From JAKVBH01 sp049800955 (GTDB lineage: Bacteria > Pseudomonadota > Alphaproteobacteria > Rhodobacterales > Rhodobacteraceae), in contig NZ_JBNAGA010000002.1 in assembly GCF_049800955.1 (NCBI RefSeq), forward strand, positions 1,178,001 to 1,242,000: a stretch of 64,000 bases of DNA, read 5' to 3'. This document shows, in pieces, positions 37,653 to 46,713 of the stretch. Every line of letters begins with the position of its first letter. Position 1 is the first letter of the stretch. A program made the translations under genes and the position numbers. The notes beneath the pieces are model-generated. The model saw nothing but the letters and a program-made list of their open reading frames with translations. It had not been told where the DNA came from and did not search any database.

Positions 37653-37979
37653 GATGCATGGGCCTCTGGGTCTGCACCTCATGCGGCACTGCAGCAATCG
37701 CAGTTTCGGCGGTTTTGGCGATAAGAATCGTGAGAAATTCATGAATTAGGCGACGTTTTCTTATGCTCGTATTTGCGCAATAGGTCGCATCCCGATTAAC
37801 CATCTGAAATTACGACTTATTCCATGATGGTTAAATCGCGCCATTCGTGTTGCGAGGTTGCAAAGCCTCTGCTACATCCCCCCTGATTTTGGCGCCTTGC
37901 ACACACGCGAGGCCAAAACTACGCCTCCGTCGGTGAAGATTGACCGATGACAACGGGGCCAGACAGCGGAAGGGTGGAC
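37653..37979 (+). promoter_or_regulatory. Upstream region of the atp operon
   Basis: This 327-bp gap has no convincing gene. It contains an inverted repeat TTAACCATC/GATGGTTAA (37796-37804 and 37826-37834, 21 bases between). It also has a possible promoter TTGCGA-N17-TACATC (37850-37878), about 100 bases before atpH. Both are weak predictions. Confidence 0.4.
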
Positions 37980-38540
37980 GTGTCAGAACCAGCTTCGATC
38001 TCCTCCGGCATCGCGGAACGCTATGCCACCGCGGTGTTCGAGATTGCGCTCGAGAACAAGGAGCTTCCAAAGCTGGAAGCCAATCTCGACGATCTTGCAG
38101 CCGCACTCGATGAAAGCGCCGACCTGCGTGACCTGATTTCGTCGCCCGTGTATGCGCGCGATGCACAGGAAACCGCGATCACATCGGTTGCCTCGAAAAT
38201 GAAACTGCTGCCGGTGATGGGCAACGTGCTGGGCTTGATGGCGCAGAAACGTCGTCTGTTTGTTCTGCCGCAACTCGTTGCACAGCTGCGCGCGGCAATC
38301 GCCGATCACAAGGGCGAAGTCACGGCAGAGGTATCGGCCGCTCAAGCGCTGACGAAAGCTCAGTCCGATGCGCTCGCCAAGCAGCTCAAGGCGTCCGTTG
38401 GCAAAGATGTCAAAGTAAATGTCACCGTCGATGAAAGCCTCATCGGCGGTTTTGTCGTTAAAGTGGGCTCGAAGATGATCGATACGTCGATCCGCTCCAA
38501 GCTCAACTCCCTGCAAAATGCTATGAAAGAGGTCGGATAA
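37980..38540 (+). CDS. atpH: ATP synthase F1 delta subunit
   Basis: The 186-residue delta subunit, connecting F1 to the peripheral stalk. It begins SEPASISSGIAERYATAVFEIA, the family opening. The GTG at 37980 was chosen, with GGAAGGG just before it; the earlier ATG at 37947 would add an unlikely leader. First of atpH-A-G-D-C; atpA follows directly. Confidence 0.95.
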   Translation: MSEPASISSGIAERYATAVFEIALENKELPKLEANLDDLAAALDESADLRDLISSPVYARDAQETAITSVASKMKLLPVMGNVLGLMAQKRRLFVLPQLVAQLRAAIADHKGEVTAEVSAAQALTKAQSDALAKQLKASVGKDVKVNVTVDESLIGGFVVKVGSKMIDTSIRSKLNSLQNAMKEVG

Positions 38541-40082
38541 ATGGGTATCCAAGCAGCAGAGATTTCTGCGATCCTGAAAGAGCAGATCAAGAACTTCGGC
38601 TCTGAAGCTGAAGTTGCTGAGGTTGGCCGTGTGCTCTCCGTGGGCGACGGTATTGCCCGCGTTTACGGTCTCGATAACATTCAGGCCGGTGAGATGGTCG
38701 AGTTCCCTGGCGGCATCCGCGGCATGGCGCTCAACCTTGAGACCGACAACGTCGGTGTTGTGATCTTCGGCTCCGACCGCGACATTAAAGAAGGCGACAC
38801 CGTTAAGCGCACAAACGCGATTGTGGACGTTCCCACGGGCGACGCGCTGCTCGGCCGTGTTGTGGACGGTCTGGGCAACCCGCTCGACGGCAAAGGTCCT
38901 ATCGAGACATCCACGCGTTCTGTTGCGGACGTGAAAGCGCCGGGCATCATCCCGCGTAAATCCGTGCACGAGCCGATGGCCACAGGCCTCAAGTCCGTCG
39001 ACGCGATGATCCCGATTGGCCGTGGCCAGCGTGAGCTTATCATTGGCGACCGTCAAACAGGTAAGACAGCTGTTGCTCTCGACGCGATCCTGAACCAGAA
39101 ATCCTACAACGAAGCCGCAGGCGATGATGAGAGCAAAAAGCTCTACTGCATCTATGTCGCCGTGGGCCAAAAGCGCTCCACTGTGGCGCAGCTGGTGAAA
39201 CGCCTCGAAGAATCCGGTGCGATTGAGTACTCGATCGTGGTCGCGGCCACTGCCTCCGACCCCGCGCCGATGCAGTTCTTGGCGCCTTATGCCGCGACTG
39301 CCATGGCCGAGCATTTCCGTGACAATGGCCGCCACGCGCTGATCATCTACGATGACCTTTCCAAGCAAGCGGTTGCCTATCGTCAGATGTCCCTGCTGCT
39401 CCGTCGCCCGCCGGGTCGTGAAGCCTATCCGGGCGACGTTTTCTACCTCCACTCGCGGCTCCTCGAGCGTTCCGCGAAGCTCAACGAAGACAATGGCGCG
39501 GGCTCGCTGACGGCTCTGCCGATCATTGAAACTCAGGGCGGTGACGTCTCGGCCTTTATTCCGACCAACGTGATCTCGATCACCGACGGCCAGATCTTCC
39601 TTGAGACCGAGCTTTTCTACCAGGGCATTCGTCCCGCGGTGAACACTGGTCTGTCGGTCTCGCGTGTGGGCTCCTCGGCCCAAACCGACGCGATGGCCTC
39701 TGTGGCGGGTCCGGTGAAGCTGTCCCTCGCGCAGTATCGCGAAATGGCAGCCTTCGCCCAGTTCGGCTCCGACCTCGACGCCGCAACCCAGCAGTTGCTG
39801 GCCCGTGGCGCGCGCCTGACCGAGCTGATGAAGCAGCCGCAATACTCGCCGCTGACGAACGCAGAGATCGTGTGCATCATTTTCGCAGGTACCAACGGCT
39901 ACCTCGACAGTGTTGAAGTCGCCGATATTGGACGCTGGGAATCGAGCTTCCTCGCCTTCCTGCGTGGACAGAAAGCGGACTTCCTGCAGTGGATTGCCGA
40001 CGAAGATCCCAAGTTCAAAAAGGGTGAGCCTGTCGACAAGATGAAAGCGGTTCTCGACGAATTTGCCGCGACGTTCTCGTAA
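38541..40082 (+). CDS. atpA: ATP synthase F1 alpha subunit
   Basis: A non-catalytic nucleotide-binding subunit with 513 residues. The P-loop is GDRQTGKTAVALD, and the DELSEED-like and arginine-finger regions (PGREAYPGDVFYLHSRLLER) are complete. The ATG follows the atpH stop directly. Confidence 0.98.
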   Translation: MGIQAAEISAILKEQIKNFGSEAEVAEVGRVLSVGDGIARVYGLDNIQAGEMVEFPGGIRGMALNLETDNVGVVIFGSDRDIKEGDTVKRTNAIVDVPTGDALLGRVVDGLGNPLDGKGPIETSTRSVADVKAPGIIPRKSVHEPMATGLKSVDAMIPIGRGQRELIIGDRQTGKTAVALDAILNQKSYNEAAGDDESKKLYCIYVAVGQKRSTVAQLVKRLEESGAIEYSIVVAATASDPAPMQFLAPYAATAMAEHFRDNGRHALIIYDDLSKQAVAYRQMSLLLRRPPGREAYPGDVFYLHSRLLERSAKLNEDNGAGSLTALPIIETQGGDVSAFIPTNVISITDGQIFLETELFYQGIRPAVNTGLSVSRVGSSAQTDAMASVAGPVKLSLAQYREMAAFAQFGSDLDAATQQLLARGARLTELMKQPQYSPLTNAEIVCIIFAGTNGYLDSVEVADIGRWESSFLAFLRGQKADFLQWIADEDPKFKKGEPVDKMKAVLDEFAATFS

Positions 40083-40096
40083 GGAGGGGCTGACCC

Positions 40097-40975
40097 ATGC
40101 CTTCCCTGAAGGACCTTAAAAACAGGATCGAGTCGGTCAAATCGACCCGCAAGATCACCAAGGCCATGCAGATGGTGGCCGCCGCGAAGTTGCGGCGGGC
40201 CCAAGAAGCTGCCGAACAGGCGCGGCCCTACACAGAGCGGTTCAATACCGTAATGGCAGGGCTTGCCGCATCGGTTGGTGGGTCTGATAGCGCACCCAAG
40301 CTGCTTTCGGGCACCGGGTCGGATCAGGTGCATCTGCTTGTCGTAATGACTGCCGAGCGTGGTCTTTGCGGTGGCTTCAACGCCAACATCGCCAAGCTGG
40401 CACGAAATCATGCTGCGGAGCTTCAAGCCAAGGGCAAGACCGTCAAGGTCCTGACCGTGGGCAAGAAAGGTCGTGACGCGATCAAGCGCGACCTTGGCGA
40501 TCTTTTCGTCGGTCACGTGGACCTCACAGAAGTCAAGCGGATCGGTTACGGCGACGCACAAGGCATTGCCAAAGACGTGCTGGCCCGTTTCGATGGCGGT
40601 GAATTTGATGTGGCGACGATCTTTTACTCGAAGTTCCAAAACGTCGTGACGCAAATCCCCACGGCTCAGCAAATCATCCCGGCCGCTTTCGAGGCAGAGG
40701 GTGACGCTGACGGCGCCACAACGCTCTACGATTATGAGCCCAGCGAAGAGGCGATCCTTGCAGATCTCTTGCCGCGCGGTGTGGCGACGGCCATATTCTC
40801 GGCGTTGCTTGAGAATGGCGCATCGGAGCAGGGCGCGCGGATGTCCGCCATGGACAACGCGACACGCAACGCTGGCGAAATGATCGACCGGCTGACCATC
40901 GAGTTCAACCGCTCGCGTCAGGCCGTGATCACCAACGAACTGATCGAAATCATCTCGGGCGCGGAAGCGCTCTAA
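40097..40975 (+). CDS. atpG: ATP synthase F1 gamma subunit
   Basis: The 292-residue central shaft, with the conserved ends MPSLKDLKNRIESVKSTRKITKAM and NRSRQAVITNELIEIISGAEAL. Lies 14 bp after atpA, with AAGGAGGGG before the ATG. Confidence 0.98.
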   Translation: MPSLKDLKNRIESVKSTRKITKAMQMVAAAKLRRAQEAAEQARPYTERFNTVMAGLAASVGGSDSAPKLLSGTGSDQVHLLVVMTAERGLCGGFNANIAKLARNHAAELQAKGKTVKVLTVGKKGRDAIKRDLGDLFVGHVDLTEVKRIGYGDAQGIAKDVLARFDGGEFDVATIFYSKFQNVVTQIPTAQQIIPAAFEAEGDADGATTLYDYEPSEEAILADLLPRGVATAIFSALLENGASEQGARMSAMDNATRNAGEMIDRLTIEFNRSRQAVITNELIEIISGAEAL

Positions 40976-40993
40976 GAACTGGAGATAACATCA

Positions 40994-42418
40994 ATGGCTA
41001 ACGCAAAAGGCAAAGTGACCCAGGTCATCGGCGCCGTTGTCGACGTTCAGTTCGACGACCATCTGCCTGCAATTTTGAACGCGCTGAACACAGAGAACGA
41101 CGGCAAGACCCTTGTCCTCGAAGTGGCCCAGCACCTCGGTGAAAACACCGTCCGCACCATTGCGATGGACGCGACGGAAGGTCTCGTACGTGGTCAGGAA
41201 GTGTCCGACACGGGCGCGCCGATTTCGATCCCCGTGGGGAACGCCACCCTGGGTCGAATCCTCAACGTTGTGGGCGAGCCCGTAGACGAAGGCGGTCCTG
41301 TTGAGGCCACCGAGCGCCGCGCTATTCACCAGGATGCGCCGGAGTTTGCCGAGCAATCCACAGAATCCGAGATCCTCGTGACAGGCATCAAGGTTGTTGA
41401 CCTTCTGGCGCCATACGCGAAGGGCGGTAAGATTGGCCTCTTCGGCGGTGCCGGTGTGGGCAAGACCGTTCTCATCATGGAATTGATCAACAATATCGCG
41501 AAGGTGCACTCGGGCTATTCCGTGTTCGCCGGTGTGGGCGAGCGGACCCGTGAGGGCAATGACCTTTACCACGAGATGATCGAATCCAACGTGATCAAGC
41601 CTGACAACCTCGAAGACAGCCAAGTGGCCCTGGTCTACGGCCAGATGAACGAACCTCCCGGTGCGCGTGCTCGTGTGGCTCTGACAGGTCTGACACTTGC
41701 GGAGCAATTCCGTGACCAGTCCGGGACAGACGTTCTGTTCTTCGTGGACAACATCTTCCGCTTTACACAAGCCGGTTCCGAGGTCTCCGCTCTCTTGGGT
41801 CGTATCCCCTCCGCTGTGGGCTACCAGCCGACACTGGCCACCGACATGGGTGCGATGCAGGAACGCATTACCTCCACCAAGCAGGGCTCGATTACATCGA
41901 TCCAAGCGGTCTATGTGCCTGCGGACGACCTTACCGACCCCGCGCCTGCGACAACCTTTGCGCACTTGGACGCCACGACCGTTCTGTCGCGTGCGATCTC
42001 CGAGCTTGGCATCTACCCGGCCGTGGACCCGCTCGACAGCTCCTCGCGTCTGATGGACCCGCAGGTCGTTGGGGAAGAGCACTATAAAGTGGCCTCCGAC
42101 GTTCAGCAGATCCTGCAGAAATACAAGTCTCTGCAAGACATCATCGCCATTCTCGGCATGGACGAACTGTCGGAAGAAGACAAACTCACTGTGGCCCGCG
42201 CCCGGAAGATCCAACGCTTCCTGTCGCAGCCTTTCGACGTGGCGAAAGTCTTCACCGGCTCTGATGGTGTTCAGGTTCCGCTGGAAGACACAATCGCGTC
42301 CTTCAAGGCCGTTGTCGCCGGCGAGTATGACCACCTGCCCGAAGGTGCCTTCTACATGGTAGGCGGCATCGACGAGGTGATCGCCAAAGCCGAGAAGATG
42401 GCTGCGGAAGCTGCTTAA
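40994..42418 (+). CDS. atpD: ATP synthase F1 beta subunit
   Basis: The catalytic subunit, 474 residues, with P-loop GGAGVGKTVLIME, GERTREGNDLY and the DELSEEDK motif near residue 395. Lies 18 bp after atpG. Confidence 0.98.
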   Translation: MANAKGKVTQVIGAVVDVQFDDHLPAILNALNTENDGKTLVLEVAQHLGENTVRTIAMDATEGLVRGQEVSDTGAPISIPVGNATLGRILNVVGEPVDEGGPVEATERRAIHQDAPEFAEQSTESEILVTGIKVVDLLAPYAKGGKIGLFGGAGVGKTVLIMELINNIAKVHSGYSVFAGVGERTREGNDLYHEMIESNVIKPDNLEDSQVALVYGQMNEPPGARARVALTGLTLAEQFRDQSGTDVLFFVDNIFRFTQAGSEVSALLGRIPSAVGYQPTLATDMGAMQERITSTKQGSITSIQAVYVPADDLTDPAPATTFAHLDATTVLSRAISELGIYPAVDPLDSSSRLMDPQVVGEEHYKVASDVQQILQKYKSLQDIIAILGMDELSEEDKLTVARARKIQRFLSQPFDVAKVFTGSDGVQVPLEDTIASFKAVVAGEYDHLPEGAFYMVGGIDEVIAKAEKMAAEAA

Positions 42419-42427
42419 GTCTAAACT

Positions 42428-42456
42428 CCCGCGCCACACTTCGGGTGTGTCGCGGG
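42428..42456 (+). other. Intercistronic hairpin between atpD and atpC
   Basis: CCCGCGCCACAC, a TTCG-containing loop and GTGTGTCGCGGG form a strong stem with one mismatch, 9 bp after the atpD stop. There is no T-run. It may reduce or stabilise downstream expression, fitting the one-epsilon-per-three-beta ratio of F1. Confidence 0.7.
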
Positions 42457-42478
42457 CCTCAAGTTCGAGGAGAGAGAC

Positions 42479-42877
42479 ATGCAATTTGATCTGGTAAGCC
42501 CTGAGCGCAGCCTTGCGTCGCTCGAGGTGACCGCTGTGCAGATCCCGGGCGCCGATGGCGACATGACAGCCATGGCCGATCATGCTCCGACGATCACGAC
42601 GCTGCGCCCCGGTATCCTGAAAGCCGAGAGCAGCAACGGGACAACGGAATACCTCGTGACTGGCGGTTTTGCCGAGATCGGTGCGGCGGGTGTCACGGTT
42701 TTGGCGGAGCGCGCTCTGCCCAAGGCGGACGTGACGCAGGACGATGTCGATGCAATGCTCGCCGATGCCAAGGCGGCGGTGGATGGCGCAGCGGCGGAAG
42801 CGGCAGATGATGCCGCGAAACTGCTGGCCGACATGACAGCGCTCGCCAGCGAGATCGGTCTCAAAGCCAGCGCTTGA
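42479..42877 (+). CDS. atpC: ATP synthase F1 epsilon subunit
   Basis: A 132-residue epsilon subunit. The N-terminal beta sandwich (MQFDLVSPERSLASLEVTAVQIPGADGDM...TTLRPGIL, then YLVTGGFAEI) is followed by an alanine-rich helical tail. Last gene of the F1 operon, with GAGGAGAGAG before the ATG and a terminator after it. Confidence 0.95.
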   Translation: MQFDLVSPERSLASLEVTAVQIPGADGDMTAMADHAPTITTLRPGILKAESSNGTTEYLVTGGFAEIGAAGVTVLAERALPKADVTQDDVDAMLADAKAAVDGAAAEAADDAAKLLADMTALASEIGLKASA

Positions 42878-42902
42878 TCTCTCGGCAGAAAAGCTCATTT
42901 TG

Positions 42903-42936
42903 AAAGGACGCGTTTCGTTTTGGAGCGCGTCTTTTT
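42903..42936 (+). terminator. Terminator of the atp operon
   Basis: AAAGGACGCG, a 13-base loop and CGCGTCTTTTTC, a stem with one G-T pair followed by a T-rich run, 26 bp after atpC. Confidence 0.8.
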
Positions 42937-42967
42937 CTTTGTCTGACAGGTCTTGGAGCTTTGCAGG

Positions 42968-43318
42968 ATGAAGCGGTTGACGACAGGCGCCATTGGTGTG
43001 GATCAGGGCAACGAAGCGCTCTTCTCGCATCATGACGTTGATGGCGACATGTGGACCGGCGAAGGTCCTCGGGAAGTGCGAAAGCGGATTACCTTTTCCG
43101 CGCCGTTCAAACAAGCGCCCTCGGTTCATCTGTCTTTGGCGCTGTTCGATCTTGATCAACAGACCAATCCCCGCGCGGATCTCAAGGCAGAACGCATCGA
43201 TCAGGACGGGTTTGACGCGGTGTTTTGCACATGGTCAGACACGCGGGTGGCGCGGGTACGGATTTCGTGGCTGGCCATAGGCGCGCTTGCCTCGGATGAC
43301 GACTGGGATATTGAGTGA
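42968..43318 (+). CDS. H-type lectin domain protein
   Basis: A 116-residue protein with one H-type lectin domain (KRITFSAPFKQAPSVHLSLALFDLD, VFCTWSDTRVARVRISWLAIG). In other organisms this fold binds N-acetylgalactosamine. No signal peptide is visible, so its location and ligand are unclear. It lies after the atp terminator. Confidence 0.8.
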   Translation: MKRLTTGAIGVDQGNEALFSHHDVDGDMWTGEGPREVRKRITFSAPFKQAPSVHLSLALFDLDQQTNPRADLKAERIDQDGFDAVFCTWSDTRVARVRISWLAIGALASDDDWDIE

Positions 43319-43449
43319 AACGGCAGTCTTGCCCGGTCATACCCGTGTTTGCGGCGGCTCTTAGATATTTTTGACGAGAGGCCGGGAAGTGCTGGTCAAG
43401 GCGCGCGCCGCGCCCTAGAACAACCTTTGATCCGCAAGGGAGGGACCCC

Positions 43450-44697
43450 ATGGCCGACGATCTGTTCAACTCATTCATGACTGGCCCTGATGAAAGTGGT
43501 CGGTTCGGTAAGTTTGGAGGCCGCTTTGTCTCCGAGACTTTGATGCCGCTGATCCTCTCGCTGGAAGAGGAATATGAGAAGGCCAAGACGGATCAGAGCT
43601 TCTGGGACGAGATGAACCATCTGTGGACCCATTACGTGGGTCGCCCGTCCCCTTTGTATTTCGCAGAGCGACTGACTGAGCGCCTGGGCGGCGCGAAAGT
43701 CTACATGAAGCGCGATGAGCTCAATCACACTGGCGCGCACAAGATCAACAATGTGCTGGGCCAGATCATCCTCGCGCGGCGCATGGGCAAAAGCCGGATC
43801 ATCGCGGAGACGGGCGCGGGCCAGCATGGCGTGGCCACGGCGACGGTCTGTGCGAAGTTTGGCCTGAAATGCGTGGTTTATATGGGCGCCCACGATGTAG
43901 AGCGCCAGGCGCCCAATGTCTTCCGCATGCGCTTGCTTGGTGCCGAAGTCATCCCGGTGACTTCGGGTCGCGGGACGCTGAAAGATGCGATGAACGATGC
44001 GCTGCGCGATTGGGTGACCAATGTGCGCGATACGTTTTATTGCATTGGCACTGTCGCGGGCCCGCATCCCTATCCGGCCATGGTGCGTGATTTTCAGGCC
44101 ATCATCGGCAAGGAGGCCAAGGCGCAGATGATGGAGGCCGAAGGCCGTTTGCCCGACACGATCATCGCGGCGATTGGAGGAGGGTCCAATGCGATGGGTC
44201 TGTTCTTCCCGTTCCTCGATGACAAGGAGGTGGGCATCATAGGCGTCGAAGCGGGCGGCAAGGGCGTCAATCAGAAGATGGAGCATTGTGCATCCCTGAC
44301 GGGCGGGCGCCCGGGCGTGTTGCACGGCAACCGGACCTATCTGTTGCAAGATGATGACGGCCAGATCCTTGAAGGCTTCTCGATCTCGGCGGGGCTCGAT
44401 TACCCGGGCATCGGCCCGGAGCATGCCTGGCTGCATGAGATCGGCCGTGCGGAATATGTCGCCATTACGGACAAGGAAGCGCTGGAAGCCTTCCAGCTTT
44501 GTTGTGAAACCGAAGGCATCATCCCTGCGCTTGAGCCCTCACACGCCCTGGCGCATGTGGCCAAGATCGCGCCAGAGCTGCCCAAGGATCATATCATCTG
44601 CATGAACATGTGTGGCCGCGGCGACAAGGACATCTTTACTGTCGCGCGTCATCTGGGCTTTGACATGTCTGGTCCGGAAGGCCGCTCGGTCGAATAG
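43450..44697 (+). CDS. trpB: Tryptophan synthase beta chain
   Basis: A PLP enzyme that joins indole and serine to make tryptophan. It has 415 residues, with PLP lysine in HTGAHKINNVLGQ, the GAGQHGVA loop and the phosphate-binding GGGSNAMG. No trpF or trpA is adjacent on the right; metG follows. It has AAGGGAGG before the ATG. Confidence 0.97.
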   Translation: MADDLFNSFMTGPDESGRFGKFGGRFVSETLMPLILSLEEEYEKAKTDQSFWDEMNHLWTHYVGRPSPLYFAERLTERLGGAKVYMKRDELNHTGAHKINNVLGQIILARRMGKSRIIAETGAGQHGVATATVCAKFGLKCVVYMGAHDVERQAPNVFRMRLLGAEVIPVTSGRGTLKDAMNDALRDWVTNVRDTFYCIGTVAGPHPYPAMVRDFQAIIGKEAKAQMMEAEGRLPDTIIAAIGGGSNAMGLFFPFLDDKEVGIIGVEAGGKGVNQKMEHCASLTGGRPGVLHGNRTYLLQDDDGQILEGFSISAGLDYPGIGPEHAWLHEIGRAEYVAITDKEALEAFQLCCETEGIIPALEPSHALAHVAKIAPELPKDHIICMNMCGRGDKDIFTVARHLGFDMSGPEGRSVE

Positions 44698-44764
44698 TCG
44701 GGGTTTACCCGGCTGCGTTTTCGCGCGATTTAGGCGCGTCTCTCTTCGTCAGACGGAGGCCATT

Positions 44765-46474
44765 ATGGCACGCCACCTCATCACTTCTGCGATCCCGTAT
44801 ATCAACGGGATCAAGCATCTCGGCAATCTTGTTGGCTCGCAATTGCCGGCGGATCTCTATGCGCGCTATCTCAGGGCGCGGGGGCATGAGGTGTTGTTTC
44901 TGTGCGCGACAGACGAGCATGGAACGCCGGCGGAGCTTGCAGCGGCCAAGGCGGGCAAGCCCGTGGCGGAGTATTGCGCGGAGATGCATGCGGTTCAGGC
45001 AGAAATCGCCAAAGGGTTCCGGCTGTCTTTCGATCACTTCGGGCGGTCGTCTTCTGAGCAAAACCGCGTTTTGACGCAGCATTTTGCAGGCGTGCTGGCC
45101 GACAATGACCTGATCCGGGAAGTGGTGGAGACGCAGATTTATTCCAAGGCTGACGGGCGCTTTCTGCCGGACAGATATATTGAGGGCACATGCCCCAATT
45201 GCGGCTTTGAGAGCGCGCGTGGCGATCAATGTGACAATTGCACAAAGCAGCTGGACCCGACCGATCTGATCGAGCCCTATTCGACGATTTCCGGCTCCAA
45301 AGACCTCGAGGAGCGGCAAACCAAGCATCTCTATCTGCGCCAATCGGAAATGAGGGAGCAGTTGGAGGCCTGGATCGACAGCAAGTCTGATTGGCCCATT
45401 CTGACGACGTCGATTGCCAAGAAATGGCTGACCGATGGCGACGGTTTGCAAGATCGCGGCATCACGCGGGATCTCGATTGGGGTGTGCCGGTCAAGCGCG
45501 GCCGCGAAGACTGGCCCGGCATGGAAGGCAAGGTGTTCTACGTCTGGTTTGACGCGCCCATTGAATACATCGCCAGTGCCCAGGAATGGGTTGATGCGGG
45601 CGAGGGGCGCGATTGGGAGCGTTGGTGGCGCACGGATAAAGGCGCGGAGGATGTCGTCTACACCCAGTTCATGGGCAAGGATAACGTCCCGTTCCATACG
45701 CTGAGCTTCCCGGCGACGATCCTTGGCTCCAAAGAGCCCTGGAAGCTCGTGGATTACATCAAATCCTTCAACTACCTGAACTATGAAGGTGGCCAGTTCT
45801 CGACCTCGCGGGGGCGCGGTGTCTTTCAGGATCAGGCGCTTGAGATCTTGCCCGCGGATTACTGGCGCTGGTGGTTGCTCTCCAATGTGCCGGAAACCTC
45901 TGATTCCGAGTTTACCTGGGAGAATTTTCAGGCGGGCGTGAACAAGGATCTCGCCGATGTCTTGGGCAATTTCGTCTCCCGTGTGACGAAGTTCTGCCGT
46001 TCCAAGTTTGGTGAAGAGGTGCCTGACGGGACTTATGGTCCCCAGGAAGCCGCGCTCATCGAAGATCTGACCACGCGCCTGCACGCCTATGAGGCGCATT
46101 TGGAGGCGATGGAAGTGCGCAAGTCTGCGCAAGAGTTGCGCGCCATCTGGGTGGCGGGCAATGAATACCTCCAAGAGGCTGCGCCCTGGTCGACCTTCAA
46201 GGAAGACCCGGCGCGCGCCGCGGGCCAGATCCGTCTCGCGTTGAACCTGATCCGGTTTTACGCTGTGATTTCACAGCCCTTTATTCCCGATGCCGCAGCC
46301 CAGCTCATGGCAGCGATGCACACGGATGATGACAGCTGGCCCGAGGACGTCGCGGCGGCTCTTGAAGCTTTGCCTTCGGGTCATGCTTTCACGGTGCCAG
46401 ACGTGTCTTTCCGCAAGATTGGCGATGATGAGCGCGCAGAATGGCAAGAGCGTTTCGCGGGCACCCGTGCGTAA
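44765..46474 (+). CDS. metG: Methionyl-tRNA synthetase
   Basis: A 569-residue class I synthetase. The HIGH region is SAIPYINGIKHLGNLVG. A zinc knuckle CPNC...CDNC is present near residue 140. The KMSKS equivalent is FSTSRGRGVF, the FSTSRG form of one MetRS branch. No C-terminal tRNA-binding extension is seen. ATG 44765 matches the conserved start. Confidence 0.97.
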   Translation: MARHLITSAIPYINGIKHLGNLVGSQLPADLYARYLRARGHEVLFLCATDEHGTPAELAAAKAGKPVAEYCAEMHAVQAEIAKGFRLSFDHFGRSSSEQNRVLTQHFAGVLADNDLIREVVETQIYSKADGRFLPDRYIEGTCPNCGFESARGDQCDNCTKQLDPTDLIEPYSTISGSKDLEERQTKHLYLRQSEMREQLEAWIDSKSDWPILTTSIAKKWLTDGDGLQDRGITRDLDWGVPVKRGREDWPGMEGKVFYVWFDAPIEYIASAQEWVDAGEGRDWERWWRTDKGAEDVVYTQFMGKDNVPFHTLSFPATILGSKEPWKLVDYIKSFNYLNYEGGQFSTSRGRGVFQDQALEILPADYWRWWLLSNVPETSDSEFTWENFQAGVNKDLADVLGNFVSRVTKFCRSKFGEEVPDGTYGPQEAALIEDLTTRLHAYEAHLEAMEVRKSAQELRAIWVAGNEYLQEAAPWSTFKEDPARAAGQIRLALNLIRFYAVISQPFIPDAAAQLMAAMHTDDDSWPEDVAAALEALPSGHAFTVPDVSFRKIGDDERAEWQERFAGTRA

Positions 46475-46617
46475 GCACGACCAAAGATTGCCGCTCTCAA
46501 CCTGAGCCATTTGCGGCGGCGGCCCCATTTTTTGTGACTGCGCAACAGCCGCATAAAGTGCTCGCGTTCCGAGTTGATTCCGATCGGGGCGGGTGGTGTT
46601 GAATAATAGACATCCAT
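46381..46617 (-). CDS. Possible small basic protein opposite the metG end
   Basis: A 78-residue open frame, very rich in Arg and Lys (SEREHFMRLLRSHKKWGRRRKWLRLR). AAGGA stands 9 bases before its ATG. The first 47 residues lie outside metG, but the rest overlap its end on the opposite strand, so the C-terminal half is less trustworthy. I do not recognise a family. It may be a real small protein divergent from the LysR gene. Confidence 0.35.
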   Translation of the reverse strand: MDVYYSTPPAPIGINSEREHFMRLLRSHKKWGRRRKWLRLRAAIFGRAYARVPAKRSCHSARSSSPILRKDTSGTVKA

Positions 46618-46693
46618 GGGTTTTCATCCTTGTTAGGTTTCACCTAGACTGCCTATGAATTGGCTGGAAAAAACCTGATGAAATTGGCAATAA

Positions 46694-46713
46694 GGGTTTC
46701 ATGAATGAAACCC
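46694..46713 (+). promoter_or_regulatory. Palindrome over the LysR gene start codon
   Basis: GGGTTTCAT-GA-ATGAAACCC, a perfect 9-bp inverted repeat covering the ATG (46701) and much of the AAGGG ribosome-binding site. It could be an operator or a translation-blocking hairpin. Confidence 0.6.

Noticed and set aside
37796..37834. CtrA box upstream of atpH
   Set aside because: The TTAA copies are in opposite arms and do not have the TTAA-N7-TTAA spacing.
37983..39842. A 619-residue open frame opposite atpH and atpA
   Set aside because: Antisense to highly conserved genes; no domain.
40991..43159. A 722-residue open frame opposite atpD and atpC
   Set aside because: Antisense to certain genes with no recognisable protein; product of codon bias.
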